Below, in pieces: positions 42,235 through 50,939 of a stretch of 64,000 bases of DNA (the stretch's first letter is position 1; each line of letters starts with the position of its first letter). Position numbers and translations under genes: made by a program. The notes under the pieces were generated by a model. The model searched no databases, was not told the origin of the DNA, and worked only from the letters and a program-made list of their open reading frames with translations. Source of the DNA: Clostridiales bacterium (GTDB lineage Bacteria; Bacillota; Clostridia; Lachnospirales; Lachnospiraceae); contig JAAZDK010000009.1 of assembly GCA_012512855.1 (NCBI GenBank), forward strand, positions 1 through 64,000, written 5' to 3'.

Positions 42235-43584
42235 TTGGACAGTGAGCCTTTATTGGGCCAAATTTTGCTACAGGTTTTCCTTATTCTTTTAAATGCGATT
42301 TTTGCATGTGCCGAGATTGCAACAGTAACCATGAACGATAACAAGCTTGCCAAGCTTGCAGCCAGCGGAAATAAAAGAGCAATAAGGCTCTCAAAGCTGA
42401 CCGCCCAGCCAGCACGCTTTTTAGCAACAATACAAATAGGTATAACCTTGGTAAACCTTCTCGGAAGTGCTTTTGCGGCTGAGAACTTTTCCGACAGGCT
42501 GGTACAGGTTTTTATAAATATCGGTATCACCCTTCCTGTTAAGGTGCTGGATACCATATCAGTTATTTTAATTACCCTGATACTCACTTATTTTACTGTT
42601 GTTCTGGGTGAGCTGGTACCTAAGCGTATTGGCATGAAAAAATCAGAATCACTTGCACTGGGCATGTCATCATTGATTTTTGTAGTATCCAAGCTTTTTG
42701 CACCTATAGTCTGGTTATTGACAGTATCGGCAAACGGTCTCTTAAAATTACTTAGAATTAATCCGGAGGATGAGGATAACAACAATACTGAGGAAGAAAT
42801 CCGTATGATGATTGATGCCGGAAGCGAAAAGGGAACTATCGATCCGGATGAAAAGGATATGATTCAGAACATATTTGAGTTCGATGACATAACGGCCGGA
42901 GAGATAATGACCCACAGAACCGAGGTTTCGCTGTTATGGGCTGAAGAGACAGATGAGCAATGGGAAAATACCATCAATGAAAGCAAGCATTCAGTCTACC
43001 CTATCTGCTCGGAAAGCCCCGACAATATCATAGGTGTATTATACACCAAGGATTACTTCCGTCTTAAGGACAAATCCAGGGAGAGTGTTATGAAGAATGC
43101 TGTAATGCCGGCATATTTCGTTCCCGAATCTGTAAAGGCGGATGTATTGTTCAGAAATATGAAGTCCAGGCGAAACCATTTTGCAGTGGTACTGGATGAA
43201 TATGGCGGCATGAGCGGAATTATCACAATGAACGATCTTCTGGAGCAGCTGGTTGGCGATCTGGAGGATGATCATACTGCGCCTGTTGAGCAGCCTGAAA
43301 TCCAAAGGATTGATTCCAACACCTGGCTGGTGATGGGCTCGGCTCCTCTTGATGAGGTTACCAAGCAGCTGGGCGTTGCTCTTCCCGAAGAGGATTACGA
43401 TACCTTCGGAGGCTTTGTATTCGGCATTCTGGGTAACATACCTGATGACGGTGCCACTCCTGAAATTGAGGAATACGGCCTGTTGATTAAGGTTCAAAGC
43501 ATTAAGGATCACCGCCTTGAAAGTGCTCTGGTTTGTATAACCGAAAAGTCTGTTGCAGAACCTGAGGCCAGCGCGGTACCGTAA
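42235..43584 (+). CDS. CNNM/CorC (HlyC/CorC) family transporter-associated protein
   Basis: CNNM transmembrane domain, CBS pair, C-terminal CorC_HlyC domain; TTG start after aaggaggt. Confidence 0.9.
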   Translation: MDSEPLLGQILLQVFLILLNAIFACAEIATVTMNDNKLAKLAASGNKRAIRLSKLTAQPARFLATIQIGITLVNLLGSAFAAENFSDRLVQVFINIGITLPVKVLDTISVILITLILTYFTVVLGELVPKRIGMKKSESLALGMSSLIFVVSKLFAPIVWLLTVSANGLLKLLRINPEDEDNNNTEEEIRMMIDAGSEKGTIDPDEKDMIQNIFEFDDITAGEIMTHRTEVSLLWAEETDEQWENTINESKHSVYPICSESPDNIIGVLYTKDYFRLKDKSRESVMKNAVMPAYFVPESVKADVLFRNMKSRRNHFAVVLDEYGGMSGIITMNDLLEQLVGDLEDDHTAPVEQPEIQRIDSNTWLVMGSAPLDEVTKQLGVALPEEDYDTFGGFVFGILGNIPDDGATPEIEEYGLLIKVQSIKDHRLESALVCITEKSVAEPEASAVP

Positions 43585-43770
43585 CAGGCGCTTGCATAAG
43601 CCTTAAAATTATTGATATAAGCTGATTTTAGATATAGCCTGATTTTTGATTAATCTCATAAACTCATACATGAACCTGAATACCCTTACCTTTTGATATG
43701 GAATCTGGTAAACAACCTTTAACCATGTCAGAAGTGCAAGGGTTTTTTGTCCTAATTTTTCCCTGTATTA

Positions 43771-43799
43771 TTTACATAATATGGAAGGCTTGCTATAAT
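43771..43799 (+). promoter_or_regulatory. Promoter of TIR operon, TTTACA-17-TATAAT
   Basis: Near-consensus hexamers about 30 bp upstream of ATG 43829. Confidence 0.7.
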
Positions 43800-43828
43800 A
43801 AAAATATAGCATAAAGGGAGCGGATTAT

Positions 43829-44704
43829 ATGGAGCATAAGTCAACCAATATATTTTTAAGCTGGTCCAAAAGGCTGGCTAAGGAAATAGCAGAGCAATTT
43901 AAAGCTGACCTGGAGTTTATATTCGGCTCACGTGTAAACGTGTTCCTGTCATCAGAGGATATTAAACCCGGAGAAAAAGCATTTTATGAAATTAACAGAA
44001 GACTGAGTATCACTAATTACGGCATTTTCTTTATAACGGATGAGAGCAGATATTCCCCCTGGATATATTATGAAGCTGGAGCCATAGCCAAAGACGAGCA
44101 AAAGTGCAGGGTTATGGTTCTGCGAATCAATGTTGACCAAAGCGCTTTGGCCGAGACCCCTCTGCAGCAGTATCAAAACTGTGGACTGAATGAAGACGGC
44201 TATAGAAGAATCTTTATGGGTATTTATGAGCTCTGTGAAGAGAAGGACAAGGAAGCAACCGTTCGGGAACGTATAATGGCCAGATGGAAAAACGGAAAAG
44301 AATATGAAAAGCTGCTGCAAAAATACGGTCAGTCCAAGGAAAAGCAAACTGACGGTATAAACAGTATAAACCAGCAGATTAGCACAAATCTTGATGAAAT
44401 ATTGTTATTGCTTAGGGATAATAAGTACGACAGGATTATACATAGCCAGACCGAGATGCTTAATCTCCTTCATGATATAAAAAGAGCACTTGAATGTAAT
44501 ACAAACCGTGATAATGACATAATCAATATACAGAGAGAAAACTCATATATGAGCAGGATTATATTTAAATACTCCCAGCTGATTGATAAAATTCATGACG
44601 ATATTGCCTGTGGAGATATAATATCGGCTAAATCAAATGTTACCATTTTGCAGGAGCAGATTAAGACCTTTCTGGCAGATTTATATGATTCAGCCAAAGT
44701 ATAG
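43829..44704 (+). CDS. TIR-domain protein with helical C-terminal region
   Basis: NIFLSWSKRLAKEIAEQF...VFLSSEDIKPGEKAFYEI...SRYSPWIYYEAGAIAKDE: TIR fold with candidate catalytic Glu in YYEAGA. Confidence 0.8.
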   Translation: MEHKSTNIFLSWSKRLAKEIAEQFKADLEFIFGSRVNVFLSSEDIKPGEKAFYEINRRLSITNYGIFFITDESRYSPWIYYEAGAIAKDEQKCRVMVLRINVDQSALAETPLQQYQNCGLNEDGYRRIFMGIYELCEEKDKEATVRERIMARWKNGKEYEKLLQKYGQSKEKQTDGINSINQQISTNLDEILLLLRDNKYDRIIHSQTEMLNLLHDIKRALECNTNRDNDIINIQRENSYMSRIIFKYSQLIDKIHDDIACGDIISAKSNVTILQEQIKTFLADLYDSAKV

Positions 44705-44713
44705 GGTGAGCTT

Positions 44714-46012
44714 ATGGAGACAGTAAAGCTAAAATGCATCATCTATGTTGGCACAAAAACGATACGCCGGGTGGTTTTCCGCGAAGGCAAGTCCATGGAA
44801 AAACTCAATACCTATACCTTGTCCGAAGAGGATGCTGATGAGCTGATCAATAAGAACTACCTGTCGGACAAATACATTAATGCATTAATCAATATTATAA
44901 AGGCATGGCAGAGGGACCCCGGACATTTTAAAACCGAGGAAATGTGCATATATGCCTGCAGCAAGTTTCGTACCCTGCCCCAAAAGCAGCTTTTTGAAAT
45001 CAAAAGCAGGATTTATTACGAAACCGGCCTCTATTTCTTTGTTCTGTCGGAGGCTCTGGAAAAGCTGTATATTCAAAATCTGCTGCCGGAATTCAACGAC
45101 AGGAACCGCTACATAATAAGCATCAATACCTGCACAATAGATATCCATCAGCTCTCTCCCGGAAATGATATACAAACCATTCACATAAACTCCATAGGAA
45201 CCTCTACATTAATGAAAAAGCTGCCAAAAATTCAATATGAGTTTAGCCGCAAGGAAACAATCGAATATATTAATTATATAAAGGAAGAAATAATCAGGGC
45301 CATTGAATGCTCAAATCAAAAAATTGACAAGAGCTTCTCCGATGTGGCTGTTTATCTTGGCGGCGAAATAAGCTTCCTGAATGAATTTCGTTATGACCTG
45401 GCAAAAAACCGCATATTCAGGGACAAGGATCATATATATCAGATATCCAGCTCAAGCTTCAAATATCAGAGCATTAACCGGCTTTTCCGCTTTTCTCTGG
45501 AGGATCTGGAAAAGCGTTTTGTCAACAACAGGATGTTCAGTGGCGGCTGGGCTTATGGGATGAAGGCCTGCACCCTGATAGCGATCGCCCTGTTTGACTG
45601 TCTGGGGGTAAAAACCATTATTCCGTCGGATTACAGCATTTTAAACGGCCTTTTTTACAAAAACTTTTCAAATGTTGTAATTAGTGGAAGCCTCCGCAGA
45701 AATGCCGGCGTAATTCAGGAGCTGATAAGCTTCTTCAGGAAAAATGACATCAATGTTTTAAGTCCCAATCTGGACGACGCTCCAATGAATAAGCGGGACA
45801 TCATGTACGAATACTACCATATGAATGCTATCAAAATGTGTGACACTTTAATAATCTGCAACGAAAACGACGATGGCTATATAGGTGAAGAAACCCTCTT
45901 TGACATAGGTTATGCCATTGCCAATGACAAAAGAATAATCGCAATGAAAAAGCCGAAAAATGAATTGTTTAAGCTACTACCGATAGAGATTGGTTTGTAT
46001 CTTGGGAGGTAA
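44714..46012 (+). CDS. Ppx/GppA-like (divergent) domain fused to nucleoside 2-deoxyribosyltransferase-like domain
   Basis: N-terminal IYVGTKTIRRVVF and VKTIIPSDYSILNGLFY resemble the Ppx/GppA ASKHA fold; C-terminal VVISGSLRRN...CDTLIICNENDDGYIGEETLFDIGYAIANDKRI resembles NDT/DRHyd. Confidence 0.6.
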   Translation: METVKLKCIIYVGTKTIRRVVFREGKSMEKLNTYTLSEEDADELINKNYLSDKYINALINIIKAWQRDPGHFKTEEMCIYACSKFRTLPQKQLFEIKSRIYYETGLYFFVLSEALEKLYIQNLLPEFNDRNRYIISINTCTIDIHQLSPGNDIQTIHINSIGTSTLMKKLPKIQYEFSRKETIEYINYIKEEIIRAIECSNQKIDKSFSDVAVYLGGEISFLNEFRYDLAKNRIFRDKDHIYQISSSSFKYQSINRLFRFSLEDLEKRFVNNRMFSGGWAYGMKACTLIAIALFDCLGVKTIIPSDYSILNGLFYKNFSNVVISGSLRRNAGVIQELISFFRKNDINVLSPNLDDAPMNKRDIMYEYYHMNAIKMCDTLIICNENDDGYIGEETLFDIGYAIANDKRIIAMKKPKNELFKLLPIEIGLYLGR

Positions 46013-46014
46013 AT

Positions 46015-46431
46015 ATGAACATAACGATTATAGGAAGCTTCAGAAAGTACTACGACGATATATGCTCGGTAATACAGATGTTTGAAGAAAACGGCATAAG
46101 GGTGCTGTCCCCCAAATTATCCGTCATAGTCGATGATCTTGATGGCTTTGTAATCCTAAAATCCGACAACAGATCATACAAGCCCTATGAGATACAGCAG
46201 AAGGTATTTGACAATATTGATAAATCCGACTATGTATATGTATGGAATCCGGGCGGTTATGTCGGCCTGACAACAGCCTATGAAATAGGCCGTGTAACGG
46301 AAAAAGGACTTCGCATTTTTTATAAGGAAAGAGTAAAGGATCTTCCTATATTCATTTCCGAGGATAATATAAAAAATCCCGATGAATTAATTGATTATTT
46401 AAACAGCAGACATCTATTGATGATGGCATAG
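46015..46431 (+). CDS. Stand-alone nucleoside 2-deoxyribosyltransferase-like protein
   Basis: NITIIGSFRKYYDD...DKSDYVYVWNPGGYVGLTTAYEIGRV. Confidence 0.7.
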   Translation: MNITIIGSFRKYYDDICSVIQMFEENGIRVLSPKLSVIVDDLDGFVILKSDNRSYKPYEIQQKVFDNIDKSDYVYVWNPGGYVGLTTAYEIGRVTEKGLRIFYKERVKDLPIFISEDNIKNPDELIDYLNSRHLLMMA

Positions 46432-46460
46432 CAGTCACTCCCAGAATAATAAATATGAAC

Positions 46461-46535
46461 AAACACACATGTGCTGTATGTCAACCTTGTCATACAGACA
46501 TAAGGCGACTTTCAGTCACATGTGTGTTTTTTATA
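46461..46535 (+). terminator. Branched terminator-like structure at the end of the TIR operon
   Basis: Outer 13-bp stem AAACACACATGTG/CACATGTGTGTTT, inner CTGTATG/CATACAG, then TTTTT. Confidence 0.7.
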
Positions 46536-46614
46536 TAAGCTTAAACAAGGCTATTTCAATATAGCCAAATATAAATAAGCCTAATGGTTATATCTGATTT
46601 TTTTCAAGTCAAGT

Positions 46615-47982
46615 CTAATGGTCATAAGAATAACTGCTCTTTGCCATCTGATATTTATTATAAAACTCTTCAGTTTTAAATTCCGGATATCTAACATGCC
46701 CCTTAAAGTCACTGTCGCTCTTCAGGAAATAATCATATTTTAAAATCGGCTTTCCGCTACTGCTGACAGGATCATCCCAGGTTAGATCAATATTATACCA
46801 TTTTCCATCCACCTTCACAATGTTCCAGGCATGAGGCTCGTTATTTCCCAATCCGGATATTATTCTGCTTTCAAGTCCGGCAGCCAGAAACAGGCGGTAG
46901 GCGGCGAGAGCATAACCTTCACAAACCGCCGATTTATCCACCAGCAGATTATAAGCGGAAGACTTCCTCATGCTAAGATCATAGCTGGAATTATTTATTA
47001 TGTAGTCATGTATCAGCTTAACCTTCTGATAGTCTGAAGCCCCTTCAAGCTTAAGCTCTTTTATAATCTTCGCTATCACGGCATCAACCACAGCCTCCTG
47101 CTCCAGACTGCTTTCATAAGCCACATCAATAATTATTTTAGCAGGGTCATCCTTAGTAATGATCTCCTTACCGTCCGAAGCTCTTACTTTGCTCTCTATC
47201 TTTATTGCCTGGCTGAATTTGATAACATGCAGGGATAAATAATCCCCGTCCTTTGCGGTATTTGGCTTATCAATTTCTCTTATCAGACTATAGATGGTTT
47301 TATGGCCGGATATACTCTCGATGACCTCCCGAGTGGTATTAAGAGCTACTTTCGTATTTCTGTTTATCAGATTAATTCGAACCGCATCCAATAGTTCATC
47401 CTTATTTGTATAGGTTATTGAATTAAGATAATCTGTCAGCTGACGGGTTATTGGCAATTCGTCTATAGCGTATCCGTTAGTATTATAGACAGCTATCGCC
47501 TTATATCCCATTTTGTCATAATAGCTGCCCTTCAGATCCTTGTAATATTTATAGCTCAATATATATTTAAGGCTTTGGATATGAATAAGATTGAATTTGC
47601 TTTTTGAGTCATAATAAGCCTTATAGGCTGCTGTTTTTATCTGGCCTTTTGCCTTATCTGACGAAAAATACGTAAATTTATCGCTTCCTATTGTAAACAT
47701 AAGCGACTTGCCATTAACAGGATTTTTTATGGTAAGCTTTTTTGAATCCTTATTAAATGTATATTTCAGCCCCAGCTTATCACACAGGCTTTCCGCCTTT
47801 ATCATCAAATTTCCGGCAGGGGATATGACAATCAGATTGTTATAGAGATGATAAATGCCCTTTGTATCATTTAGTATTACGCCATAATTGCCGGATGCAG
47901 CATCAGCAGGCATGGGGATGGCAAGATTGAATACATATAAGAATATAAAAAGTCCTGCAATTAATCTAACAAGTTTTCTCAA
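46615..47982 (-). CDS. Secreted transglutaminase-like superfamily protein
   Basis: Signal peptide; Cys/His/Asp triad in KSAVCEGYALAAYRLF, PHAWNIVKV, YNIDLTWDD. Confidence 0.9.
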   Translation of the reverse strand: MRKLVRLIAGLFIFLYVFNLAIPMPADAASGNYGVILNDTKGIYHLYNNLIVISPAGNLMIKAESLCDKLGLKYTFNKDSKKLTIKNPVNGKSLMFTIGSDKFTYFSSDKAKGQIKTAAYKAYYDSKSKFNLIHIQSLKYILSYKYYKDLKGSYYDKMGYKAIAVYNTNGYAIDELPITRQLTDYLNSITYTNKDELLDAVRINLINRNTKVALNTTREVIESISGHKTIYSLIREIDKPNTAKDGDYLSLHVIKFSQAIKIESKVRASDGKEIITKDDPAKIIIDVAYESSLEQEAVVDAVIAKIIKELKLEGASDYQKVKLIHDYIINNSSYDLSMRKSSAYNLLVDKSAVCEGYALAAYRLFLAAGLESRIISGLGNNEPHAWNIVKVDGKWYNIDLTWDDPVSSSGKPILKYDYFLKSDSDFKGHVRYPEFKTEEFYNKYQMAKSSYSYDH

Positions 47983-48498
47983 CTGCTCCCCCTCCCTTGC
48001 TATTATTCCAAAGAAATGTGCTAAATTTCCAACAGAATATATGAATCCGTATGCACGGGCATATCGGATCTGATAGACTTGGCAGATTATTCTTAGTGCT
48101 TCTGATTAAAATATAAATGGCTAATTTGTCATTATTAAGGCAAATATTCCGAAATATAAATTTTTTGCATTATCAATTTGCATTATTTGCGGACAAATTT
48201 CTTATTATCAGCATTCTTTATATGGCTTCCTGCTCTTTTTTATGATATGATATAACATATACGTTTTTATGTGATGCTGTATCAGCTGATAGCTTCGGAA
48301 TAGGGTTAGACTCAGGATACAGATGGACCGACGGCTGTTATAAAGCCTTCAGTGGGCAAAAAAGCCAAAATCCTCTAATACCCGGTCATATATACCCGGA
48401 AGCCGGCCAAAAACCTGCTTATATCAAACTGCTTAATGAGTGCCAGCGGCTGGCAAAGGTGCAAATGAACATTATACATAATTGAATGGGGTGAGAAT

Positions 48499-50019
48499 TT
48501 GAGTGAGTTAACAGGAAAGCTTAAGGAAGTGTTGATGTCGGTACTACCGATAACCTTTATAGTACTGATACTACATTTCACAATTAGTCCACTGGAATCC
48601 AATATGCTGTACGCTTTTATCATTGGCTCTGCTCTGGTAATTATCGGACTAACGATATTTTTGTTTGGCATAGCTCAGGGGCTTGAGCCTATCGGACATG
48701 GTGTCGGGGATACAATTACCCATAAGAACAGCTATGCTGTTATAATTACCGTCAGTCTGGTTTTAGGTTTTTTTATTTCCTATGCCGAACCGGATCTGCA
48801 TATTCTGGCCAAGCAGGTAGACAGCATAACCTCCGGTCAATTCAACAACATTTTCATGGTGGTTGCCGTTTCCATCGGAATAGGAACTATGATGACGCTT
48901 GGCATGCTGCGTATCCTCCGGAATGTCCGGTTAAAATATGTCTTTTCAGCCGCTTATGGTTTGATATTAATTTTATCACTGTTTTCATCACCTGATTTTC
49001 TGGCTATAGCATTTGACGCTTCCGGCGCTACGACAGGTGCAATTACGGTTCCCTTTATGCTGGCCCTGGCCGCCGGTGTATCCGCCTTGAAAAAGGACAG
49101 TAAGGTGGGTGAGGCCGACAGCTTCGGCCTGGTGGGTATTTCTTCAACCGGAGCAATTCTGGGTGTATTAATAGCCAGTCTGTTTATAGAAGGTGATAAG
49201 CTGGACGGCGTCTTGCCGGAGGCAGATATGGCAGGTAAATCTTTATTAGATAGATATGGCTCCATTTTCTTTGAAGTGGTATATGATTCATTTTTTACTT
49301 TACTTCCTATTATAATTGCATATATAATATTTCAGGTATTTTTCTTCAAACAGAAAAAAAGAATTGTTTTAGATATCGTCCGGGGTTTGATCCTGACCTA
49401 TATTGGATTGGTGGTATTTTTGCTGGGTGTTAACGGCGGCTTTATGGAAGTTGGCGCAAGGCTGGGAGTACAGCTTGCATCAATGGATTCGAATATTCCG
49501 GTTCTGCTACTGTCCTTGCTGCTGGGCTTATCCACGGTTCTGGCGGAACCGGCAGTTCATGTACTGACCAATCAGGTGGAGGATATAACAGGTGGAAGCG
49601 TAAAGCGCAGGCTAGTCCTAATTTTCCTGTCTGTAGCAGTTGGTACGTCCATATTTATGTCGGCCCTGCGAATACTTATTCCTGAAATCCGGCTTTGGAT
49701 GTATCTGCTGCCCGGCTTTGGACTGTCGGTAATACTGGCCTTCTTTGTTCCTGACCTGTTTGTGGGTATTGCCTTTGATGCAGGAGGCGTTGCCTCAGGT
49801 CCTATGACCGCTACCTTCTCCCTTGCATTTGTTCAGGGCATAGCGGCCCAGGTACCGTCCGCCGATGTCGTGACAGATGGCTTCGGAATGATAGCCATTG
49901 TAGCTATGATGCCCATCTTGGCGATTGAACTGCTTGGTGCCCTTTATCAGGCCAAGTCCCGCAAAGCAGCCAATGCTGCCCGGTCAAACATACAATCAAA
50001 TGGAGGTAATCATGGATAA
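48499..50019 (+). CDS. DUF1538 membrane protein with internal duplication
   Basis: Two homologous halves: AEPDLHILAKQVDSIT / AEPAVHVLTNQVEDIT; PDFLAIAFDASGATTG / PDLFVGIAFDAGGVASG. Confidence 0.9.
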   Translation: MSELTGKLKEVLMSVLPITFIVLILHFTISPLESNMLYAFIIGSALVIIGLTIFLFGIAQGLEPIGHGVGDTITHKNSYAVIITVSLVLGFFISYAEPDLHILAKQVDSITSGQFNNIFMVVAVSIGIGTMMTLGMLRILRNVRLKYVFSAAYGLILILSLFSSPDFLAIAFDASGATTGAITVPFMLALAAGVSALKKDSKVGEADSFGLVGISSTGAILGVLIASLFIEGDKLDGVLPEADMAGKSLLDRYGSIFFEVVYDSFFTLLPIIIAYIIFQVFFFKQKKRIVLDIVRGLILTYIGLVVFLLGVNGGFMEVGARLGVQLASMDSNIPVLLLSLLLGLSTVLAEPAVHVLTNQVEDITGGSVKRRLVLIFLSVAVGTSIFMSALRILIPEIRLWMYLLPGFGLSVILAFFVPDLFVGIAFDAGGVASGPMTATFSLAFVQGIAAQVPSADVVTDGFGMIAIVAMMPILAIELLGALYQAKSRKAANAARSNIQSNGGNHG

Positions 50020-50716
50020 AGATAATAAAGATTTGACCATAGAATATACCTATCTTTCAATGACACTCATTCTGAATGAACATCAATGCCACAAATTTAT
50101 CCATCTGGCAAAGGAAAAGAAAATACACGGCATCATGGTTTTGCTTGGCAAGGGTACGGTAAAAAATGTAGCATTACACTGGTTAGGCATCAAAAGCCAG
50201 AAAAGGCAAATAGTCAGTATGATTGTCAAAAAAGAAGATGCACTCGACTTGCTTGATTATTTTTCCAGAGAGCTGCAGCTTAACGAGCCTGGTCACGGAA
50301 TAGCCTATATGACTCCTATAGCAACTGCTAAACAGATAATCAACAAGCAGGGAGCCTGGGACAGATTGCACGATGTGGAGGTAGAATATATGTATAAAAA
50401 ACTTACGGTTATAGTAAATCGGGGAATGGCAGAGGATGTGATGGATATTGCGCGCAAGTCAGGTGTCACCGGCGGAACTATCATACACGGCAGAGGTACC
50501 GGTTCCGAATATACTGAAAAGCTGTTCGGCATTGAAATAGAACCGGAAAAGGAGCTGGTGATGATTCTTATGCCAGGTGAACTGGTGGAAAAGGTGGTCA
50601 GCGATATTTATCAGGAGCTTAATCTTGAAAACCCCGGCAACGGAATTTTATTTGTTGAACCCGTCGTGGAGGTTCGTGGTCTTTTAAAAGCAGATAAGCA
50701 TAAGAATGAAGAATAG
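50012..50716 (+). CDS. Two-domain P-II-like nitrogen-regulator family protein
   Basis: Two GlnB-like halves, GIMVLLGKGTVKNVALHWLGI and GGTIIHGRGTGSEYTEKLFGI; overlaps DUF1538 stop. Confidence 0.85.
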   Translation: MDKDNKDLTIEYTYLSMTLILNEHQCHKFIHLAKEKKIHGIMVLLGKGTVKNVALHWLGIKSQKRQIVSMIVKKEDALDLLDYFSRELQLNEPGHGIAYMTPIATAKQIINKQGAWDRLHDVEVEYMYKKLTVIVNRGMAEDVMDIARKSGVTGGTIIHGRGTGSEYTEKLFGIEIEPEKELVMILMPGELVEKVVSDIYQELNLENPGNGILFVEPVVEVRGLLKADKHKNEE

Positions 50717-50796
50717 CCAAAGCTAAGCATACCTCCGGACATACATTAGGTACAATCCCGAAAAAACATAAATCAATATAAACCCCGACATTACCA

Positions 50797-50832
50797 AACC
50801 CCTGGCACATCCTGCGCCAGGGGTTATAATAT
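50797..50832 (+). terminator. Terminator after the PII gene
   Basis: AACCCCTGGC/GCCAGGGGTT. Confidence 0.75.
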
Positions 50833-50939
50833 GAGCGTTTTTATAAGCATTATATTATTCTGTTTATCTTATTTTCGTTTTTCTATTTTAAATATTTACA
50901 AGCTAATTCATACGGTTATTATTACTGCCGCTTCCTTTC

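Noticed and set aside
43829-46431. Canonical Thoeris system
   Set aside because: TIR is present but no SIR2-SLOG ThsA partner is visible; the partners are Ppx-like/NDT and NDT instead.
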